Source: an uncultured Shinella sp.
Lineage (GTDB): Bacteria; Pseudomonadota; Alphaproteobacteria; Rhizobiales; Rhizobiaceae
DNA length: 6,909 bases
Direction of reading: 5' to 3'
Assembly (NCBI GenBank): GCA_946886325.1
Contig: CAMPIK010000124.1
Coordinates: 1 to 6,909, forward strand
The notes beneath the pieces are model-generated. The model was not told the origin of the DNA and ran no database searches. It saw nothing but the letters and a program-made list of their open reading frames with translations. This document shows, piece after piece, positions 1-6,909 of the stretch. The translations under genes and the position numbers were made by a program. Numbering within the stretch: position 1 is the first letter of the stretch; each line of letters starts with the position of its first letter.

Positions 1-1857
1 GCGGCCCAGCAGGCCATCGGCAGCCAGATCTATATTCTTCAATCGCGCGAACTGCTGCGCGACGTCGTTCGCAAGCTCGACCTGACGAGCGACCCCTACC
101 TTGCAGGGACCGGCGGACTTCGCCAGCGCCTGTTCGGCGGCAGCGCGCCGACGGGAGACCGGACCGATGCCATCGTCGCTGCTCTGCAGGAAAATCTCGA
201 GGTCGAGCGCGAGACGGATTCGCTCGTCTTCTCGGTGACGGTGAAACATCGCGACAGCGAGATGGCGGCAAAGATCGCCAACGCGATTGCGGAAGGCTAC
301 CTGCGAAGCACCGATACGTCGCGCTCGGATTCGGCCTTGCGCACCAGCATGGCCCTGCAGGTCCAGGCGGACAGCCTGCGCAAGCGGCTGCTCGACGCGC
401 AGGCCGCCGTCGCCACCTTCCGCGCCGACAACGGTCTCATCAGCACCGGCCAGCAGGGCCTCGTCTCCGACCAGCAACTCGCCGGGCTCAATACGCAGCT
501 CCTGGCCGCCTCGCAGCTTCTCGAGCAGCAGCGCACGATCGCCGAACAGGCGAAGGACCTGAACGTATCGAATGTGGAAGCCGGCGCCGTTCCCGAGACA
601 TTGCAGTCCGCGTCGCTGACGGGCCTCAGGACGCGTTATGCGCAGGCGCTGGACAAGCAGGCGGAACTCGCCGCCAATCTTGGCAACGGCCATCCGCAGA
701 TGAAGGCAGCCCGCTCGCAGGTCGCCAGCATGCGCGAAACGATAGAGAACGAGCTCGGCCGCATACGGCAATCGGCCGCCAACAATTTCGAGCGGGCAAA
801 GACGAACCTGGAGGCTCTCCAGAAGCGCTTCGACGAGCTGACGGCGTCGAACAGCGAGAGCGGCCAGGCGCGCATCCGGCTGGCGCAGCTCGAAAGCGAT
901 GCGGCCTCCATCGAGGCCGTCTACAAGGCCTTCCTGACGCGCGCGGAGGAACTGGGCCGCCAGCAGGATATCGGCTCCGGCAATTCGCGTATCATCTCGC
1001 CTGCCATCGCGTCGTCGTCTCCGGTGCAGGCGCCGAAGCTTCTGGTTCTGATCGCCGCCGTGCTCTTCGGCATGGCCGCCGGCAGTGCGCTTGCCGTCCT
1101 GCGCGACCTCATGGACGGCGCCGGGCGCCGCGAGCGCGATGCCGTCGCGGCACCGGCCGGGAGCGAGCCCTTCGTCGGCGACACCGAACCGGCCGCCACG
1201 GGGGAAAGCTGGATCGCCCGCAGCCTGCCTTTCAAGCGCAGGAACGACGAGGTGGCACGAAACGACCTGCTGCCGCAGATGGACCTCCGCCGGGCGGCGC
1301 ATGTCGTGCACGCGCAACTGGGCGATGTGCTGCCGGCGACCGTGTTGGTTCTCTCCGCAGATTCGGCCTTGGCCGGAGAGTCGCCGGCGCTTGCAATCGC
1401 CAGGCGCCTTCAGGAGCTTGGCGAAAGCGTGCTTTATGCCGATGGCCGGTTGCGTCCACGGGAGCGCCCGTCGCTCTCGTCGATGCGCGGCGTCAAGGTC
1501 AGGACGGATATCGCAGGCCGACGCGATGCTCCGGACCGGGCAGAGCGGATCGAAGACCTGCTGGTGACGGAACGTCTCGGCGAGACGGCGCCGCGCCGCA
1601 AGGTGACGGCGCTTTCATCGGCGCGGGTCAGCACGGCGCAGCGGGACCGGCGCACCGACGCGTTCCTGATCGTCGATGCCTGGGGCACGGCGGCCGAAAG
1701 CCAGTTGCCGGCTCTCCTGGAAAAGGCCGATGCCATTCTCGTCGTTTCGGGCACCGGCGCGACCCGGTCGGACGACCTGACGGCAATCGCAGCCGTCCTG
1801 AAGCCGTGGCGCGAGAAGCTGATCGGCAATGTCGTCGTCGGCAAGCAGGCGGCCTGA
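1..1857 (+). CDS. Wzz/GumC-type polysaccharide chain-length determinant with degenerate BY-kinase domain (5' partial)
   Basis: The reading frame is open from base 1 to the TGA at 1855-1857, giving 618 visible codons; the start lies upstream. Residues are counted from base 1. Residues 4-31 (QAIGSQIYILQSRELLRDVV and on to KLDLTSDP) match the Wzz-domain region typical of GumC/ExoP proteins. Residues 115-315 are rich in Ala, Gln, Glu and Arg and look like periplasmic coiled coil, with the common NGHPQ motif at 229-233. A Pro-containing segment (SPAIASSSPVQAPK) leads into one membrane helix at 347-367, and the rest is cytoplasmic. That part (about 430-618) resembles a BY-kinase, but Walker A is replaced by SALAGESPA (455-463). 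Walker A' is VLYADGRLR (477-485) and Walker B is DAFLIVD (553-559). After the membrane helix there is one tyrosine only, and no tyrosine-rich tail. Family knowledge: such inner-membrane proteins control polymer length and export with Wzy. The length is consistent with ExoP-type proteins lacking roughly 100 N-terminal residues. It is probably co-transcribed with the polymerase gene 13 nt downstream. Confidence 0.88.
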   Translation, partial: AAQQAIGSQIYILQSRELLRDVVRKLDLTSDPYLAGTGGLRQRLFGGSAPTGDRTDAIVAALQENLEVERETDSLVFSVTVKHRDSEMAAKIANAIAEGYLRSTDTSRSDSALRTSMALQVQADSLRKRLLDAQAAVATFRADNGLISTGQQGLVSDQQLAGLNTQLLAASQLLEQQRTIAEQAKDLNVSNVEAGAVPETLQSASLTGLRTRYAQALDKQAELAANLGNGHPQMKAARSQVASMRETIENELGRIRQSAANNFERAKTNLEALQKRFDELTASNSESGQARIRLAQLESDAASIEAVYKAFLTRAEELGRQQDIGSGNSRIISPAIASSSPVQAPKLLVLIAAVLFGMAAGSALAVLRDLMDGAGRRERDAVAAPAGSEPFVGDTEPAATGESWIARSLPFKRRNDEVARNDLLPQMDLRRAAHVVHAQLGDVLPATVLVLSADSALAGESPALAIARRLQELGESVLYADGRLRPRERPSLSSMRGVKVRTDIAGRRDAPDRAERIEDLLVTERLGETAPRRKVTALSSARVSTAQRDRRTDAFLIVDAWGTAAESQLPALLEKADAILVVSGTGATRSDDLTAIAAVLKPWREKLIGNVVVGKQAA

Positions 1858-1861
1858 GCGG

Positions 1862-1868
1862 GGAGGGG
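1862..1868 (+). promoter_or_regulatory. Ribosome binding site of the polymerase gene
   Basis: GGAGGGG lies directly after the stop codon of the Wzz-like gene, with its GGAGG core 4 nt before the ATG at 1871. This favours 1871 over an in-frame ATG at 1829, which would overlap the upstream gene by 29 nt and shows no comparable purine-rich site. Confidence 0.65.
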
Positions 1869-1870
1869 TC

Positions 1871-3175
1871 ATGCACGCTTCCTCGGCGTCTATCGCTACG
1901 GACCATCGGGAAATCAGCGCAGCGGGCGACGTGCCGGCATCCCTGGTGCGGCTGCTGGCGATCGGCGCTGTCCTCGGCGCTCTCGTCTTCAACCTGCTGC
2001 TCTGCTTCGTCAACACGCGGGTGATGGGCATTTCCGATGGCCATGTGATGCTCGCCGAAATGGCGATCGTCGCGGGCGCCTTTGCGGCCGCCATGACGCG
2101 GCGGCTGACGCTCTACATGCTGCTGGCTGTCTTCATGAGCTACATGATCCTGCTCTTCGCGCTTCGGGGCGGGCAGTACAATCTGAAGGCGCTGCGCGAT
2201 ATCCTGATCCCCTTTGCCTTCTATTTCCTCGGCATGCGCATGCATGACCTGAAACTCGCCGACCGGCTGGTGCTGGCAAGTGCCGCGATCGTCGTGGCGG
2301 TGGGACTGTTCGAATATCTGGCCCTCGACGTCTATCTGCAATTCTTCAACGTGATCGGCTATTATCTGGCGCGCGGCACGGTGTCGGTCGCCGATACCTA
2401 TGGCCAGACCGTCGGCCTCTTCATCTCCGGTGTCCGGCCGGAACCGCGCACGATCCTGCCCTTCCTCGGACAGCACCGTGTGTCCTCGGTCTTTCTTGAG
2501 CCGGTCTCGATGGGCAATTTCGCGGTGATCGTCTATTCCTGGGCCCTGTTCCGGGGCCGGGATTTTTCGGGCCGGTTTCTCGCCATGCTGATGGCGGCGA
2601 CCGTCATCGCCCTCGCGGATGCCCGCTTCGGCCTCTATAGCTGCGTGCTGATCACGCTGCTCTACCCGTTCTACAATCTGACCCCGCGACTCCTGTGGGG
2701 CGTCCTGCCTTTCCTGCTGCTGGCAGGCCTCGCGATCTACGGGATAACGTCGGTCTCCGGCGGCGGTCCGAATGACCTTGCCGGCCGCTTCGCCGTGACG
2801 GCGCATATCCTGACGCAGCTCAGCCTCGGCGTCGTCTTCGGTGCTGAAATCACCGACCAGTTCACGGCCGACTCAGGCCTTGCCTATTCCCTGACGGCCT
2901 TCGGCCTGTTCGGCTTCGTCGCGCTCTGGCTTGTGCTGGTGCTCGCGCCACAGAAGGACCCGCGCGCCTGGCGTTTCCACGCCATGGTGCTTGTCTATCT
3001 GCTGCTTCTGATGCTGATCAGCGACTCGTTCTATTCGATCAAGACGGCCGCATTGCTCTGGTTCATTCTCGGCACGGCCAACAGCGTGGCGCCTGCGCCG
3101 TCCCCGACAGCACAGGTCGAAAGACGCCGGCCCGAAGCCCGCGATTTTCGCGCCGGCGCGGTCCGTCCCGCCTGA
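1871..3175 (+). CDS. Wzy-like polysaccharide polymerase / O-antigen polymerase family membrane protein
   Basis: This 434-residue, very hydrophobic protein has about 11-12 likely membrane helices, at roughly 25-47, 60-76, 80-98, 108-121, 131-158, 212-226, 235-250, 254-270, 274-292, 335-358, 369-387 and 389-404. A larger loop, probably periplasmic, spans about 159-211 and carries RPEPRTILPF followed by RVSSVFLEPVSMGNF (203-217). An Arg-rich loop next to a Phe-x-Glu/Asn-Pro-like motif is typical of Wzy polymerases and WaaL-type ligases. A second conserved-looking segment is DLAGRF (302-307), and DSGLAYSLTAFGLFG (334-348) also resembles this superfamily. Wzy enzymes join lipid-linked repeat units on the periplasmic face. 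Placement straight after a Wzz-type gene favours polymerase over ligase. The basic tail (VERRRPEARDFRAG) is probably cytoplasmic. Helix counts are by eye; sequence alone cannot separate polymerase from ligase. The start follows the GGAGG site at 1862. Confidence 0.8.
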   Translation: MHASSASIATDHREISAAGDVPASLVRLLAIGAVLGALVFNLLLCFVNTRVMGISDGHVMLAEMAIVAGAFAAAMTRRLTLYMLLAVFMSYMILLFALRGGQYNLKALRDILIPFAFYFLGMRMHDLKLADRLVLASAAIVVAVGLFEYLALDVYLQFFNVIGYYLARGTVSVADTYGQTVGLFISGVRPEPRTILPFLGQHRVSSVFLEPVSMGNFAVIVYSWALFRGRDFSGRFLAMLMAATVIALADARFGLYSCVLITLLYPFYNLTPRLLWGVLPFLLLAGLAIYGITSVSGGGPNDLAGRFAVTAHILTQLSLGVVFGAEITDQFTADSGLAYSLTAFGLFGFVALWLVLVLAPQKDPRAWRFHAMVLVYLLLLMLISDSFYSIKTAALLWFILGTANSVAPAPSPTAQVERRRPEARDFRAGAVRPA

Positions 3176-3179
3176 GCCG

Positions 3180-4250
3180 TCAGCCGGCCGTTTCGAGGGC
3201 CGCGCAACTGCCGGCCGGTGCGGGGAGGCCGCCGCCCTGTTCGAGCGCGCGCAGTTGCAGCCGGTCGCCATCGTCGGTCGGCTGGATGTTGAGCGCCTCG
3301 CTTGCGGGCCACCAGTCGCCGGCCGCCCAATAGGTCCAGCCGGTCCAGACGTCGGGATTGGCGTTGACGAAGGCGACCATGCGGGCGATGCCGGTCATGC
3401 AATCCGTATTGGCCGCGCCGCCGAACTCGCCGAGGAAGCCGCGCTTGCCGTTCTTGCGCAGCCAGTCGGTGAAGCGCTCAAGCGCGTTCACGGCATCGTC
3501 GGCGCGTTCGCAGGTCTCGTGCGTGCCCGAGAAATCGCTGTCGAGATACTGGTGCACTTCATAGGCGTAGTTGTTTGCCGGATCCTCGATGCCGAGCATC
3601 ACGGTTCCGTTGGCGCCGCCGGGGCGGTCGTTCTCCCAGCTGTGGGCGCCCGTCCAGATGGTTCCGGGAACATGGACGAGGTTCGTCGCGCCGGTCTCGC
3701 GGATGGCGGCGATCGCGGCATTGGCGGAGCGCAGCCATTGCGTCGCGGGCACGTCGTGCGGCTCGTTCATCAGGCCGAACTGAACGGCCGCATCGTTCTT
3801 GTATTCCTCGGCAAGCCGTTTCCAGAAGTCGGCGAAATGGGCGTCGGTGACGTCGGCCAGGCCGATCTGGCTGTCGTTGTAATAGGCATAGTTGTGCGGG
3901 TCGAGAATAACAGTCATGCCCGCCTTTTTCAGCTTGGCGACGGAATCGGCCAGCCGCTCGCGCTCGGCCTTGTCGAAACCCTTGGAAAGCTGCGGCTGCA
4001 GGCGCTCCCAGCGGAAAGGCAGCCGCACGGCGTTGAAGCCCTTGCCGGCGAAATAGCCGATCGTCTTGTCGCTCGGGTAGATGTAGTCCTTGTTGTATTC
4101 CCCCGGCAGGTCGCCGAATTCGGCGCCGGAAAGATTGATGCCGCGCATGCAGGCGGCGGTCGCCTGCGCCGGCAGGCCAAGCGCCAGAAGAACGGCCATC
4201 GCGCCGTGGCGCAGTCGGGCGCCGGTCTGCTTCGTCGGTCGTTTGCTCAT
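3180..4250 (-). CDS. Secreted glycoside hydrolase family 5 (cellulase / endo-beta-1,4-glucanase-like)
   Basis: The protein has 356 residues. A basic N-region (1-15) and hydrophobic stretch (about 16-28) end in AQATA-AC, a convincing Sec signal peptide probably cleaved after Ala32. Thr lies at the lipobox -3 position before Cys34, so a lipoprotein is unlikely. GH5 landmarks appear in order: RGINLSGAEFG (36-46); FNAVRLPFRW with conserved Arg76; DPHNY with His119; GLMNEP with acid/base Glu163 preceded by Asn162; EVHQYL with His233 and Tyr235; GFLGEFG with nucleophile Glu275; and an aromatic stretch with Trp308. All expected catalytic residues are present, so the enzyme should be active. The pattern is closest to the fungal EGII / bacterial Egl type (subfamily GH5_5), recalled from memory. 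Four cysteines remain after cleavage (34, 247, 284, 349), allowing two disulfides. No carbohydrate-binding module is seen. It lies 37 nt downstream of the glycosyltransferase gene on the same strand, probably in one operon. Substrate is likely beta-1,4-glucan or a glucan-containing exopolysaccharide. Confidence 0.92.
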   Translation of the reverse strand: MSKRPTKQTGARLRHGAMAVLLALGLPAQATAACMRGINLSGAEFGDLPGEYNKDYIYPSDKTIGYFAGKGFNAVRLPFRWERLQPQLSKGFDKAERERLADSVAKLKKAGMTVILDPHNYAYYNDSQIGLADVTDAHFADFWKRLAEEYKNDAAVQFGLMNEPHDVPATQWLRSANAAIAAIRETGATNLVHVPGTIWTGAHSWENDRPGGANGTVMLGIEDPANNYAYEVHQYLDSDFSGTHETCERADDAVNALERFTDWLRKNGKRGFLGEFGGAANTDCMTGIARMVAFVNANPDVWTGWTYWAAGDWWPASEALNIQPTDDGDRLQLRALEQGGGLPAPAGSCAALETAG

Positions 4251-4256
4251 CGGCCT

Positions 4257-4262
4257 CTCCTC
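4257..4262 (-). promoter_or_regulatory. Ribosome binding site of the GH5 gene
   Basis: On the minus strand GAGGAG ends 6 nt before the ATG at 4250. It selects this start over an in-frame upstream extension of 85 codons, which would run back into the glycosyltransferase gene and hide the signal peptide. Confidence 0.7.
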
Positions 4263-4287
4263 GGATCGGTGGAACAATGTGGGATGC

Positions 4288-5472
4288 TCAGGTGGCCGGC
4301 ATGGGCGCGGGTGCACGGGCGCCCAGAACCTGCCGGTAGATATCGGCATAATGCGCGGCGACCTGCTCCCAGGCATAACCGTCCGCCGCCCGCATGGCGG
4401 ACTGGCGGTAGCCGGCAACGTCGTTTGAAAGCGAAACGAAGGCATCTTCGATCGCCTTTGCGGCATGGTCCGCCCGCGAGAAATCGCACAGGCGGATTTC
4501 GCCATGTTTGTCCGCGAGATCGCGATAGGCCGTATTCGGATTGAGAAGCGGCATGAGCCCGGCGCTCATCGCCTCGATGGCGACGAGGCCGAAGCCTTCG
4601 TAGTCGGAGGCCGACGCGAAGAAGGAACAGTCCGAAAGAATATTCCTGATCTCGGCTTCGCTTGCGCCGATATGCATCGCGACCTGATCTGTGAGCCCGC
4701 GGGCCGCGATCCGTCTGCCGAGGTCGTCGGCGGTGACGTCGCCGGGCACCCCGATGATATCGAGCCGCCAGTCCGGATCGGATCGTGTCAGTGGCACCAT
4801 GGCATTGAGCAGATTGTCCAGCCGCTTGTTGACCGAGAAGCGCCCGATCGTCGCCAGACGCTTTCGGGCGACCGGCGACCCGGCATCCGAAAACTTCTCC
4901 GTATCGACACCGTTTTCGATCATCGCCACCCTGTCGCCGGCGATCTGCCGGAACCGGCGCGCATCCTGGGCGCTGCAACCGATGACCCGTTCGTATCTGC
5001 TGGCCGAGAAGCGCGTCAGCGTGTTGAACCAGACCGACTTGATCCGCGCATATTTTGGCGTGTGGAAGAAACCGCCATGGGTGGTCGCGACCATCGGCTT
5101 GCGGTGAAAGGGTTTGGCGAGCGCCAGGGCGTCGAAGAAGAAATCGATGGCGTGCACATGCACGAGATCGGCGTCGCGGATATGCCGGAAGACGGATGGC
5201 GCCAGCGGGTAGCGCGTGCTGCCGGAAAAGGGGATGCGCACCACCTCGACGCCGTCGACGACCTCCCGGTCCGGCAATGTCCGGTCGGGCGCCGTGAACA
5301 CCCGGTCGAGCGTGACGATGCGCACGCGATAGCCGCGCCGTTGCAGGTGCCGTGCGAGATTGGCGACGACGTCCTCCAGGCCGCCGCGGCTCGGCGCATA
5401 CTGGCGCACGACCTGCACGGCAAGCGGTGCCGGGCCGGTGGCCGAGGCGCGGATATCGGGTCTGACAGTCAT
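4288..5472 (-). CDS. Glycosyltransferase family 4 (GT-B fold, retaining)
   Basis: From the ATG at 5472 the protein has 394 residues, normal for GT4. The N-terminal Rossmann half opens with LAVQVVRQYAPSRGGLEDVV (17-36), the family's first strand and Gly-Gly-Leu-Glu loop. It is followed by DLVHVHAIDFFF (102-113), THGGFF (131-136) and VIGCSAQD (163-170). The C-terminal nucleotide-sugar half has IENGVD (185-190), TIGRFSVNKRLD (208-219) and the signature E-x7-E in YEGFGLVAIE (Glu292, Glu300). No membrane helix or signal peptide is seen, so it should act at the cytoplasmic face of the inner membrane on a lipid-linked acceptor. The donor sugar cannot be told from sequence. In-frame upstream starts exist (ATG at 5544, GTG at 5574), but those codons are less GC-biased (TTT, AGA) and precede the conserved start of the fold. 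The site before 5472 (GGACGG, 6-nt spacer) is weak, so the start is only moderately certain. It probably leads an operon with the GH5 gene. Confidence 0.9.
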   Translation of the reverse strand: MTVRPDIRASATGPAPLAVQVVRQYAPSRGGLEDVVANLARHLQRRGYRVRIVTLDRVFTAPDRTLPDREVVDGVEVVRIPFSGSTRYPLAPSVFRHIRDADLVHVHAIDFFFDALALAKPFHRKPMVATTHGGFFHTPKYARIKSVWFNTLTRFSASRYERVIGCSAQDARRFRQIAGDRVAMIENGVDTEKFSDAGSPVARKRLATIGRFSVNKRLDNLLNAMVPLTRSDPDWRLDIIGVPGDVTADDLGRRIAARGLTDQVAMHIGASEAEIRNILSDCSFFASASDYEGFGLVAIEAMSAGLMPLLNPNTAYRDLADKHGEIRLCDFSRADHAAKAIEDAFVSLSNDVAGYRQSAMRAADGYAWEQVAAHYADIYRQVLGARAPAPMPAT

Positions 5473-5495
5473 CAGGAGCCGTCCATCGTCAAACT

Positions 5496-5520
5496 GAACG
5501 ACGAAAAATCTGTCGCGTTC
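5496..5520. repeat. Imperfect inverted repeat in the glycosyltransferase leader
   Basis: GAACG-A-CGA and TCG-CGTTC face each other across AAAATCTG. This gives 8 paired bases with one unpaired A and an 8-nt loop. It lies 24-48 nt upstream of the glycosyltransferase ATG. A second GCGTTC follows at 5523-5528, repeating 5515-5520. It could be an operator half-site pair or an RNA hairpin in the 5' leader. Chance occurrence is possible. Confidence 0.35.
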
Positions 5521-5720
5521 ATGCGTTCCCGTCCGGTGGATCATCCCCCGGCTTGCGATCCAGAAGCCTGCCACAGGATTAAGGCCGCGTTAACAGATGC
5601 CGGTAACGGCGGGCTTTCAGGCACGAAATCGGACAATGTGGTAAACGGGATTGCAACCGCGGCAAGGCCTCTGTAGAGCCGGACCGGGCAGGCCGCCGCC
5701 GTCTGGCCGTCCATCTCCGC

Positions 5721-5726
5721 AGAAGG
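5721..5726 (+). promoter_or_regulatory. Probable ribosome binding site of the ABC exporter gene
   Basis: AGAAGG lies 9 nt before the ATG at 5736, slightly long but workable. I see no better site nearby, and the reading frame shows coding character from this ATG onward. Confidence 0.45.
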
Positions 5727-5735
5727 TTCGCGTGC

Positions 5736-6909
<1,174 letters not shown>

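Larger units (their letters stand above)
5473..5735. promoter_or_regulatory. Divergent intergenic region between the glycosyltransferase and ABC exporter genes
   Basis: This is the only sizeable non-coding stretch in the window (263 nt), and it should carry the promoters of both the minus-strand glycosyltransferase-GH5 unit and the plus-strand exporter. It is richer in A/T than its flanks around 5491-5512 and 5575-5656. I found no match to a consensus sigma-70 promoter that I would defend. TTGCAA at 5651-5656 is a self-complementary minus-35-like hexamer, but neither strand has a good minus-10 partner. Small symmetric elements include GTTAAC (5589-5594) and GCCG-gtaa-CGGC (5599-5610). The role as a divergent promoter region is inferred from gene orientation. 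Confidence 0.5.

Noticed and set aside
1829..1870. Earlier ATG for the polymerase gene at 1829
   Set aside because: It would overlap the upstream gene and lacks a ribosome site, whereas ATG 1871 follows GGAGGGG.
1628..2806. Long antisense open frame (392 codons) opposite the end of the Wzz-like gene and the polymerase gene
   Set aside because: Its product is extremely rich in His, Asp, Glu, Arg and Gln with no recognisable domain. It is the reverse shadow of GC-biased codons of hydrophobic membrane segments.
3183..3222. Possible hairpin between two CCGGCCG-type repeats near the end of the GH5 gene as a terminator
   Set aside because: The pairing is short with a loop of about 20 nt and no T-tract, and such repeats are frequent by chance in this GC-rich sequence.
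3255..4544. Long plus-strand open frame (429 codons) opposite the GH5 gene
   Set aside because: The minus strand encodes a complete GH5 enzyme with signal peptide and catalytic motifs. The plus-strand product is low-complexity Gly/Val/Ala/Arg with no motif, an effect of high GC.
5473..5574. N-terminal extension of the glycosyltransferase to ATG 5544 or GTG 5574
   Set aside because: The extension has less GC-biased codons and no suitable ribosome site, since the G-run before 5544 touches the ATG. It precedes the normal start of the GT4 fold.
4465..5676. Long plus-strand open frame (403 codons) opposite the glycosyltransferase
   Set aside because: The minus strand carries all GT4 motifs. The plus-strand frame has none and also runs across the intergenic region.

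Overview
The window is high-GC DNA with strongly GC-biased third codon positions. Its gene content fits an alphaproteobacterium, most likely of the Rhizobiales/Rhizobiaceae (Rhizobium, Agrobacterium, Ensifer or Shinella type). That placement is inferred from codon style and protein families, because there is no rRNA or other marker gene here. The region reads as part of a chromosomal-type exopolysaccharide locus. I see no mobile element, tRNA, rRNA or CRISPR array.

Layout: a plus-strand pair comes first. It is a Wzz/GumC-type chain-length (co-polymerase) protein whose 5' end lies outside the window (1-1857), followed after 13 nt by a polytopic Wzy-like polysaccharide polymerase (1871-3175). 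A minus-strand pair faces it: a GT4 glycosyltransferase (5472-4288) followed after 37 nt by a secreted GH5 cellulase-like endoglucanase (4250-3180). The polymerase and endoglucanase stop codons are only 4 nt apart, tail to tail. Beyond a 263-nt divergent intergenic region (5473-5735), a plus-strand MsbA-type ABC exporter begins at 5736. It is cut by the window edge inside its Walker A motif.

How the genes may work together (inference): the GT4 enzyme would add a sugar to the lipid-linked repeat unit on the cytoplasmic side. The Wzy-like protein would polymerise flipped units in the periplasm, and the Wzz-like protein would set chain length. The periplasmic or secreted GH5 enzyme could trim or release a beta-1,4-linked glucan-containing product. 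The ABC exporter may serve the same polymer, another lipid-linked or small molecule, or be an unrelated neighbour.

The most notable point is that the cytoplasmic part of the Wzz-like protein keeps the outline of a BY-kinase (bacterial tyrosine kinase) fold, but its Walker A motif is degraded and it has no C-terminal tyrosine cluster. It looks like a pseudokinase version of an ExoP-type co-polymerase. I found no clearly new system; this looks like a variant of a known Wzx/Wzy-type polysaccharide locus.
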